A stretch of 64,000 bases of DNA from Micromonospora craniellae (GTDB lineage Bacteria; Actinomycetota; Actinomycetes; Mycobacteriales; Micromonosporaceae). The notes below the pieces were generated by a model. It did no database searches, was not told where the DNA came from, and saw nothing but the letters and a program-made list of their open reading frames with translations. This document shows, piece after piece, positions 58,485 through 64,000 of the stretch; position 1 is the stretch's first letter, and the number at the start of each line of letters is the position of its first letter. A program made the position numbers and the translations under genes. The stretch covers positions 3,348,001 through 3,412,000 of the forward strand of contig NZ_CP061725.1 in the NCBI RefSeq assembly GCF_014764405.1, in the 5' to 3' direction.

Positions 58485-59533
58485 AGCCCGCTCGCCACCC
58501 GCCGCCGCACCAGCGCGATCAGCACCGGCGCACCGATGACCGCAGTGACGATGCCCACCTCGATCTCGCCGGGTCGGACGATCACCCGCCCGAGGACGTC
58601 GGACAGCAGCACCAGCACGGGGGCGGCCAGGGTCGAGTAGAGGATGATCCAGCGTTGGTCCGGGCCCGTGAACCACCGCACGACGTGCGGCACCATTAGC
58701 CCGACGAAGCCGATCCCGCCGGTCAGCGCGGTGCCGCCGCCGGCCAGCAGCGTGACGGCGATGATCCCCAGCACCCGCGTGCGGCCGACCCGGGTGCCTA
58801 GCGAGGCGGCCAGGTCGTCGCCGAGCGCGATGGAGTTCAGCGCGCCGGAGAGCATCACCGCGATCAGCAGGCCGGCGGCCAGGAACGGCAGGACCGCCAC
58901 GGTCTCGCTCGGGCCGGTACGCGCGATCGACCCGAGCCCCCAGTTGCGCAGCGCCCGGAACGTCTCCTCGTCGATCAGCGTCAGGAACGTCGTGATCCCG
59001 CCGAGCACCGCGCTCAACGCCACACCGGCCAGTACGAGAGTGACCGGCGAGGCCGATCCCCGCCCGGCCGATCCGATCAGGTAGACCAGCACCGTCGCGA
59101 CGGCCGCGCCGAGGAAGGCGAACCACACGTAGCCGGTGATGCTGGTGAGCCCGAAGAACCCGACGCCGACGGTGACGACGAAGCCGGCGCCCGCGTTGAC
59201 GCCGAGGATTCCGGGATCCGCCAGCGGGTTGCGGGTCAGCGCCTGGATGAGCGCGCCCGCCACGCCGAACGCCACGCCGACCAGGATGCCGAGCAACGTC
59301 CGGGGCGCCCGGATGGTCCAGACGATGGTGGCGGCCTCGCTCTGGTCGCGGTCCCACAGGACCTGCCACACCGCGCCGAGCGACAGCGGGTTGGCCCCGA
59401 ACGCTAGGCTGAGCAGTCCCGCGACCGCGAGAGCGACGAGGATGACGAGCAGCCCGAGGGCGCGCCGCCGGTAGAGTGACGGCGCGGGCGGGGCCGCCGT
59501 CGCGGGCGGTTGTTGCGTGAGGGTTGGCGGCAC
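58481..59533 (-). CDS. Iron-siderophore ABC importer permease (FecC/FepD type)
   Basis: The protein is 350 residues with multiple membrane segments. Family marks are GALIQALTRNPLADPGILGVNAGA and GGIGFVGLMVPHVVRWF. I chose GTG 59533, which begins MPPTLTQQ; no better in-frame start with a ribosome site is visible. A hairpin at 59562-59596 lies between it and the binding-protein gene upstream. Confidence 0.94.
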   Translation of the reverse strand: MPPTLTQQPPATAAPPAPSLYRRRALGLLVILVALAVAGLLSLAFGANPLSLGAVWQVLWDRDQSEAATIVWTIRAPRTLLGILVGVAFGVAGALIQALTRNPLADPGILGVNAGAGFVVTVGVGFFGLTSITGYVWFAFLGAAVATVLVYLIGSAGRGSASPVTLVLAGVALSAVLGGITTFLTLIDEETFRALRNWGLGSIARTGPSETVAVLPFLAAGLLIAVMLSGALNSIALGDDLAASLGTRVGRTRVLGIIAVTLLAGGGTALTGGIGFVGLMVPHVVRWFTGPDQRWIILYSTLAAPVLVLLSDVLGRVIVRPGEIEVGIVTAVIGAPVLIALVRRRVASGL

Positions 59534-59561
59534 GGCCTTCCGTTCCCGGGTAGCGGTCGGT

Positions 59562-59596
59562 CACGGGGATTAGGGCGCGTGGCCCCGATCCCCGTG
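59562..59596 (-). terminator. Hairpin between binding protein and permease genes (possible attenuator)
   Basis: CACGGGGAT, 17-nt loop, ATCCCCGTG: a perfect 9-bp stem in the 71-bp gap after the binding-protein stop. It may stop part of the transcripts or protect the upstream mRNA, giving more binding protein than permease, a common arrangement in ABC import operons. Confidence 0.55.
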
Positions 59597-59604
59597 CCTG
59601 AGGA

Positions 59605-60693
59605 TCAGGACAGCTTGGCGCCGGCCAGCCACTCGTCGGCGACCACCTTCACGCCCCAGGGCAGGCTCGCGGCGCTGGCGCCGGCACGCAGCACCCAGGT
59701 CGCGTTCGGCATCTGCTTCCCGGCCGCGTCCACGACCTGGTTCGGGTCCGACTCGAGGTTCGTAAGCGCGACGTAGCGGCCCTCACTCACCGGCTTGAGG
59801 CCCTTGAACAGCGGCTTGGCCTCGCGGGCCTTGCGGACGTCGTCGCCGCTGTAGACGACCACGAGCGCGTCGGCGTCGAGCAGGCCCTGGTTCTCGTCGG
59901 AGACCACGTCCTCGTCGACGAACTTCTGCGCGTTGGGGTTCGCCGTGAAGCCCAAGTTGCCCATGATGCCCTCGGCGACCCCGCCGGCCACGGTGTAGTA
60001 GGACAGGCCGTACTGCGGGCCGTAGTCGTTGGCGATGGTGATGGTCTTGCCGGCGAACTCGGGGTGCGCCTTGGCGGTGTCGGCGATCGCCGTCTCGGCC
60101 GTGGTGACCGCCTTGTCGGCGGCGGCGCTGAGGTCCAGCGTCCTACCGACCAGGCGCTGCAGGTCCTGCCATCCGATCTCGCCCTCCTTCTCGGTGTCGA
60201 GCACCGGCGCGATGGCGGCCAGCTTGGTGAAGTCGGGCTTCTCCCAGACCGCGCCCACGGCGACGATCAGGTCGGGCTTCGCCGCGGCGATCCCCTCGAA
60301 GTTGATCGGGTCCCGCCGGGTGGACTTGTCCACCGTCTCGATCTTCGAGAACCAGGCCTTGTCACGCCACGCGTACTCGGCGTCCTCGGTGAGCGTGAAG
60401 ACGGGCGTCACCGCGAGGGACTGCAGCGAGTCCAGGTTGGGGGAGACGCCGATCACGGCGATCCGCTCGGGCCGCTTCTGTAGTACGGACTCGCCGGCCC
60501 ACGTCTTCAGCGTCAGCGGGTACGTCGTCGTGCCCTCGGCGGGCGGCACCGCGCCGGGTGGCGGGCTGGAGGAGGGCGCGGCCGGCTCGTCGCTGTCACT
60601 GGTCGAGGCGCAGCCGGTGAGGGTGAGGATCGCCGCCAGCGCGACGGTTGTCAGGCGCCGTCGCCTGCCATGGCGAAGCAGGGAGCTTGTCAT
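59605..60693 (-). CDS. Siderophore-binding lipoprotein of the ABC importer
   Basis: The protein is 362 residues. An n-region rich in Arg (RRRR) is followed by a hydrophobic stretch and the lipobox LTGC with Cys28, so it is a membrane-anchored lipoprotein outside the cell. It then has a Pro/Ser linker and a FepB/FecB-type periplasmic-binding fold (RPERIAVIGVSPNLDSLQSL, KPDLIVAVGAVWEKPDF, LDADALVVVYSG). It is the first gene of a seven-gene leftward operon: permeases, ATPase, siderophore-interacting protein and two ABC half-transporters. Overlapping iron boxes 56 bp upstream should repress it under iron sufficiency. It is not closely similar to the decayed binding protein at 21841. Confidence 0.93.
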   Translation of the reverse strand: MTSSLLRHGRRRRLTTVALAAILTLTGCASTSDSDEPAAPSSSPPPGAVPPAEGTTTYPLTLKTWAGESVLQKRPERIAVIGVSPNLDSLQSLAVTPVFTLTEDAEYAWRDKAWFSKIETVDKSTRRDPINFEGIAAAKPDLIVAVGAVWEKPDFTKLAAIAPVLDTEKEGEIGWQDLQRLVGRTLDLSAAADKAVTTAETAIADTAKAHPEFAGKTITIANDYGPQYGLSYYTVAGGVAEGIMGNLGFTANPNAQKFVDEDVVSDENQGLLDADALVVVYSGDDVRKAREAKPLFKGLKPVSEGRYVALTNLESDPNQVVDAAGKQMPNATWVLRAGASAASLPWGVKVVADEWLAGAKLS

Positions 60694-60748
60694 CGGGGGG
60701 TCCTCCTGGTTATCGGCAACGCCGTCTGGTGTGTAGGTACGTGCGCTG

Positions 60749-60772
60749 TTAGGTTAGGCGAACCTAACCTAA
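60749..60772. promoter_or_regulatory. Two overlapping iron boxes between binding-protein and AraC genes
   Basis: TTAGGTTAGGCGAACCTAA (60749-60767) and TTAGGCGAACCTAACCTAA (60754-60772) overlap by 14 bp. Together they form a 24-bp near-palindrome, compatible with two IdeR/DmdR dimers on opposite faces. The site lies 55 bp upstream of the leftward binding-protein gene and 58 bp upstream of the rightward AraC gene, so it may control both. Confidence 0.92.
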
Positions 60773-60830
60773 GGGTGTGCACTGATTCCGACAGGCATCG
60801 CGCAGAATGCGACAAGCAGAGGTTGGTGGG

Positions 60831-61592
60831 ATGTCTCAGCGCACGTACGGCGATGACGCGATCGTGCCGTGGCGGATCTGGATGCCGGCAGTCTCGGTCC
60901 CGGTGCAGCAGGAGGATCGTCTGCACGTGCTGCTCTGGCAGGTGCACGGCGACGCCGATCTCGTCGTCGGCGGCGTCCAGCACGCCCTGGTGGCGGGGCA
61001 CGCGCTGTGGGTGCCGGTGGGTGTCCGGCATGAGTTCACGGTACGGGCCAACTCAGTGACGATGCCGCTCTTCTTCGAGGCCGCCGACATCGCCACCACG
61101 TTGTCCGGGCCGACTCTGGTCACTGTCGACCGGGATCTGCAGACGCTGATGCTGGCGTACACAGTGTCCTGGAACACCATCATCGAGCCCGCGCCCAACC
61201 TGGCCCGGCAGATCCTCGCCCTGATCGAGGAGAGCCCGGTTCTGTCCACTGTGCTGCCAATGCCGGCCAGTGAACCGGCCCGGACGATCGCCGAGACCCT
61301 GCGGTTCAATCCCGGCGACATCCGAGGCGTGGAAAGGCTCGCGGAATCGGTGCACGCCTCCGCGCGTACAGTGGAAAGGCTTTTTCAAGCCGAGACCGGA
61401 ATGACCTTACGGCAGTGGAGAATCCGCAACCGCATGGAGGCGGCTGCCATTCTGTTGCGCTCGAATGCGGCGCCCGATGCCGTTGCGCACCGGGTTGGAT
61501 ATACGAACGTGAATGCATTCCGGCGCGTTTTCAAGGGCCATTTCGGCATCTCGCCGACCGAATATGTAGATCGCTTTAAGGCTCAGCGGTGA
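60831..61592 (+). CDS. AraC-family transcriptional regulator
   Basis: The protein is 253 residues. An N-terminal cupin-like sensing half (HVLLWQVHGDADLVVGG, WVPVGVRHEF) is followed by a C-terminal double helix-turn-helix (SARTVERLFQAETGMTLRQW and VAHRVGYTNVNAFRRVFKG). I chose ATG 60831 with GGTGGG upstream, over 60807. AraC proteins next to siderophore uptake genes often sense the ferric siderophore and activate transport, as PchR does. That role here is inferred from position. Its last 10 bases overlap the convergent dehydratase gene. Confidence 0.88.
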   Translation: MSQRTYGDDAIVPWRIWMPAVSVPVQQEDRLHVLLWQVHGDADLVVGGVQHALVAGHALWVPVGVRHEFTVRANSVTMPLFFEAADIATTLSGPTLVTVDRDLQTLMLAYTVSWNTIIEPAPNLARQILALIEESPVLSTVLPMPASEPARTIAETLRFNPGDIRGVERLAESVHASARTVERLFQAETGMTLRQWRIRNRMEAAAILLRSNAAPDAVAHRVGYTNVNAFRRVFKGHFGISPTEYVDRFKAQR

Positions 61593-62431
61593 TCGCCGAC
61601 GGAGGCGACCGGCCGGGACGCGTCGGTCACCTCGGCGATGAGCCGCCGGAGGGCGTCGGCACCGGCCTTCGCGGCATCGTCCGCAGGACGTTCCCGATAT
61701 CCGGGGTTGAAGATCTCGAGGGACAGCGGTCCCCGGTAGCCGGACGAGATCGCGGCCGCGACCTGCGCCGGCAGGTCGAACTCGCCCTCGCCGGGGAAGC
61801 AGCGGTGGTTGCGGCTCCACGTCAGTAGGTCCATGGGCAGCCGCGGCGCGTCGGCGACCTGGAGGAAACCGATGGCGTACGGTGGCAGCTCGGCCAGCGT
61901 GCCCGCGTCCTCGCCGCGTGCGTTCATGTGGAACGTGTCCACCACCAGGGCGAGGTTCGGGTGGCTCGCGCGCTGGATGGTGTCCCAGGCGTCGGCGGTG
62001 CGGCTGATGTGGGTGCCCCAGGCGAGCGCCTCGAACATGATCATCATGCCGTGCTCCGCGGCTGCGGCCGCCAGGATCGCGAGCTGCGCCGCCGAGAGGT
62101 CGCGGTTGCCGTCGGCGTCCGTGTCGGTGTTGGAGACCACGAGGATCGACTCGGCGCTGAGCCGGCGCATCACGTCGAGCTCGCCGTGGAAGCGCGACAG
62201 GACCTCGCGGAACTCACCCGGGGGCACTCCCTCCGCGCGGCGGAAAGGCTGGTAGAGCTCGATGGTGAGTCCGAGGTCGGCGCATCGGTGGGCGCATTCT
62301 TCGGGGGTCATCCCGGAGCGCCGCAAGTCGTCGTCGAGCAATTCGATGCTGTGGAATCCCGCAGCGGCGATCGCGGAGATTTTCTCCTCAAGACCGCCGC
62401 CTATCGATACGGTTGCCATGCACATCTTCAT
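61583..62431 (-). CDS. 3-dehydroshikimate dehydratase (QuiC/DSD-type TIM barrel)
   Basis: The protein is 282 residues of the xylose-isomerase-like TIM-barrel family. It follows the QuiC-type dehydratase pattern closely: MATVSIGGGLEEKISAIAAA, LYQPFR, FEALAWGTHI, VVDTFHMNARG, LQVADAPRLPMDLLTWSR, RCFPGEGEFDL and GPLSLEIFNPGY. The Glu, Asp, His and Glu metal ligands of these segments are present. These enzymes convert 3-dehydroshikimate to protocatechuate (3,4-dihydroxybenzoate). In this iron-regulated locus it may supply the catechol cap, as AsbF does for petrobactin. Some relatives are annotated only as sugar-phosphate isomerases, so the activity should be tested. An iron box lies 54 bp upstream. 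Start ATG 62431; ATGs at 62425 and 62419 are alternatives. Confidence 0.85.
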   Translation of the reverse strand: MKMCMATVSIGGGLEEKISAIAAAGFHSIELLDDDLRRSGMTPEECAHRCADLGLTIELYQPFRRAEGVPPGEFREVLSRFHGELDVMRRLSAESILVVSNTDTDADGNRDLSAAQLAILAAAAAEHGMMIMFEALAWGTHISRTADAWDTIQRASHPNLALVVDTFHMNARGEDAGTLAELPPYAIGFLQVADAPRLPMDLLTWSRNHRCFPGEGEFDLPAQVAAAISSGYRGPLSLEIFNPGYRERPADDAAKAGADALRRLIAEVTDASRPVASVGDHR

Positions 62432-62484
62432 CGTCTGCAGGCCTCACTGGTCAGCGGGAGATCATCCCTGCCACGGTGGCGAGG

Positions 62485-62503
62485 TTAGGTTAGCCTATCC
62501 TAC
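62485..62503. promoter_or_regulatory. Iron box upstream of the dehydroshikimate dehydratase
   Basis: TTAGGTTAGCCTATCCTAC matches the iron-box consensus at 17 of 19 positions. It is 54 bp upstream of the leftward dehydratase start, a normal distance for an operator overlapping its promoter. Confidence 0.82.
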
Positions 62504-62571
62504 CCTCAAGGCAAGCCCGAGTGAGGCATGCGCATACGTGAACCCCTCGCGGAGTTTCCTGCGGCCGAGTC

Positions 62572-62590
62572 TTAGGTTAGGCTGACCTTA
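62572..62590. promoter_or_regulatory. Iron box upstream of the isochorismatase operon
   Basis: TTAGGTTAGGCTGACCTTA matches the iron-box consensus at 17 of 19 positions. It lies 26 bp upstream of the GTG start at 62617, so it should control isochorismatase and the following ornithine monooxygenase. Confidence 0.88.
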
Positions 62591-62616
62591 CTTGACCGGG
62601 AGAAGGGCTGTCGCTG

Positions 62617-63231
62617 GTGTTGCCCAGAATCTGCCCGTACTTCATCCCGACCGGCTTCGACCTGCACCGCGCGCGAGTCGGATGGAAACCCGATCCGGCC
62701 CGCGCCGTCCTGCTCGTGCACGACATGCAGAACTACTTCCTGGCCCCGTTCGGCATCGCCGACCAGGCCCTGGCCGCCCGGGTCGTGCGCAACATCGGCA
62801 TGCTGCGTGAGTGTGGCATCCCGGTCGTCTACACGGCTCAGCCAGGTGGACAGACACCGGCTGAGCGGGGCCTGCAACAGGACTTCTGGGGCGACGGCCC
62901 ACCGGACGATCCCCGCGCGCTGGCCATCGTGGACGCACTCACCCCGGCGGCTGGTGACCTCCGTCTCACCAAGCGGCGTGACAGCGCGTTCGCCGGCACC
63001 GTGCTCGCCGACTTGCTGGGCGACCGGGACCAACTGATCATCACGGGGGTCTACGCGCACGCAGGAGTGCTCGCGACGGCGCAGGACGCTTTCATGCGCG
63101 ACATCCAGGCGTTCGTGGTGGCGGACGCGGTCGCCGACTTCAGCCCCGCCCATCACCGCGAAGCGCTCCGCCGCGTGTCGGACCGGTGCGGTGTGGTCGG
63201 CACCGCCGCCGAGATCGCCGAACTCCTCTGA
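62617..63231 (+). CDS. Isochorismatase, catechol-siderophore type without carrier domain
   Basis: The protein is 204 residues and corresponds to the N-terminal domain of EntB/DhbB or to PhzD. Catalytic Asp is in LLVHDMQNYF and Lys in RLTKRRDSAF. The hallmark ITGVYAHAGVLATAQDAFMR continues into the VADAVADFS block, and no nucleophilic Cys is present, as in isochorismate-specific members. It would hydrolyse isochorismate to 2,3-dihydro-2,3-dihydroxybenzoate and pyruvate. There is no isochorismate synthase or dehydrogenase in the window; they may lie beyond the right edge. GTG 62617 follows GGGAGAAGGG. Confidence 0.9.
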   Translation: MLPRICPYFIPTGFDLHRARVGWKPDPARAVLLVHDMQNYFLAPFGIADQALAARVVRNIGMLRECGIPVVYTAQPGGQTPAERGLQQDFWGDGPPDDPRALAIVDALTPAAGDLRLTKRRDSAFAGTVLADLLGDRDQLIITGVYAHAGVLATAQDAFMRDIQAFVVADAVADFSPAHHREALRRVSDRCGVVGTAAEIAELL

Positions 63232-63257
63232 TTTCGTGTTCGAAGAAAGGGCAATCC

Positions 63258-64000
63258 ATGTCTGCCGCGGACATCGAGGTGTACGACCTCGTCGGCATCG
63301 GCTTCGGCCCATCGAACCTGGCCCTCGCCATCGCCGTCGAGGAACACAATGCCCGCTGCACGCGGGCCGAGGATCGCATCTCCGCCATCTTCCTGGAGAA
63401 GCAGGACGACTTCGGCTGGCACCGCGGCATGCTCTTCGACAACGCCACCATGCAGGTGTCGTTCCTCAAGGACCTGGTCACCATGCGCAACCCGGCCAGC
63501 GACTTCAGCTTCGTGTCGTACCTGCACGCGCACGGCCGGCTCGCCGACTTCATCAACTACAAGACGGTGTATCCGCTGCGCGTCGAGTTCCACGACTACT
63601 TCCGGTGGGCGGCCGGCCGGATGAGCGAGGTGGTCCGCTACGGCCACACTGTCACCGACGTGGTCCCAGTGCCCGGCGGCGACCTCGTCGACGTGATCGC
63701 GGCGACGCCGTCAGGGGGCCGTACCGTCCGCGCCCGTAACGTCAGCCTTGCGCTGGGCCTCGAACCGAGCCTGCCGCCCGGCGTGAAGCCGAGCGAGCGG
63801 ATCTGGCACAACCTCGACATCCTGCACCGCGTGGCCGCGTTCGAGGTGGCCGAGCCCCGCCGTCTCATCGTCGTCGGCGCCGGCCAGAGCGCCGCCGAGT
63901 CGGTCAGCTTCCTGCACAGCCGCTATCCCACGGCCGAGGTCTGCTCGGTCTTCTTCCGGTACGGCTACAGCCCCGCCGACGACAGCAACTACGCCAACCG
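63258..64000 (+). CDS. L-ornithine N5-monooxygenase (5' part; runs off right edge)
   Basis: The first 247 residues are visible. The FAD site is GIGFGPSNLALA (13-24). The family block GWHRGMLFDNATMQ is followed by SFLKDLVTMRNPASDFSF, INYKTVYPLRVEFHDY and the NADPH site VVGAGQSAAE near residue 205. This is the SidA/PvdA/CchB family of flavin monooxygenases, which hydroxylate the side-chain amine of ornithine (or lysine) to build hydroxamates. It fits the hydroxyornithine-like pocket of the last adenylation domain of NRPS2. It starts 26 bp after the isochorismatase stop and shares its iron-box promoter. A formyl- or acyltransferase to complete the hydroxamate is not in view. Confidence 0.95.
   Translation, partial: MSAADIEVYDLVGIGFGPSNLALAIAVEEHNARCTRAEDRISAIFLEKQDDFGWHRGMLFDNATMQVSFLKDLVTMRNPASDFSFVSYLHAHGRLADFINYKTVYPLRVEFHDYFRWAAGRMSEVVRYGHTVTDVVPVPGGDLVDVIAATPSGGRTVRARNVSLALGLEPSLPPGVKPSERIWHNLDILHRVAAFEVAEPRRLIVVGAGQSAAESVSFLHSRYPTAEVCSVFFRYGYSPADDSNYAN

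Overview
The window is high-GC DNA with many GTG starts, ATGA-overlapping genes and IdeR/DmdR-type iron boxes. This points to an actinomycete, probably a filamentous one rich in secondary metabolism; genus cannot be read from the sequence. No rRNA, tRNA or CRISPR array was seen.

Region 1 (1-8114) is accessory DNA. A membrane P-loop ATPase of the KAP/YobI type runs off the left edge. Beside it lies a HEPN-domain gene broken by a 1,576-bp IS3-family element. That element itself carries a second, nearly identical copy of the same IS. Both insertions can be resolved to the base from 3-bp target duplications (AGG outside, GAC inside).

Region 2 (8115-19919) is a compact cryptic biosynthetic cluster: a methyltransferase, a single polypeptide fusing cytochrome P450, adenylation domain and carrier protein, an alpha/beta hydrolase, a second methyltransferase, a Rid-family protein, a glutamine-dependent asparagine-synthetase-like amidotransferase and an ATP-grasp ligase. 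Two decayed transposase genes and an opposing MFS exporter follow. The layout suggests carrier-bound oxidation of an amino acid, hydrolytic release, methylation, amidation and ATP-grasp ligation.

Region 3 (19920-21814) is a graveyard of fragments: an Mrr-like nuclease remnant, an 83-bp copy of part of the MFS gene and the N-terminal piece of recD2.

Region 4 (21815-64000, continuing off the right edge) is an iron-regulated siderophore locus. One iron box precedes a rightward operon: a decayed binding-protein gene, mbtH, panD, an EntE-like aryl-acid AMP ligase, two giant NRPS genes and a stand-alone aryl carrier protein. All three adenylation domains of NRPS1 read as beta-alanine, matching the in-operon panD. 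In NRPS2 three adenylation domains read as ornithine-like and the last as N5-hydroxyornithine-like, before a thioesterase. A leftward operon encodes a siderophore-binding lipoprotein, two permeases, an ATPase, a siderophore-interacting reductase and a heterodimeric ABC transporter. An AraC regulator, a 3-dehydroshikimate dehydratase, an isochorismatase and an ornithine N5-monooxygenase complete the visible part. The product is predicted to be a mixed catecholate/hydroxamate peptide rich in beta-alanine and ornithine, possibly capped by 3,4-dihydroxybenzoate. The NRPSs carry signs of internal recombination: long perfect repeats, a vestigial epimerase-like domain after an achiral residue, a starter condensation domain without its catalytic histidines, and a module lacking adenylation and carrier domains.
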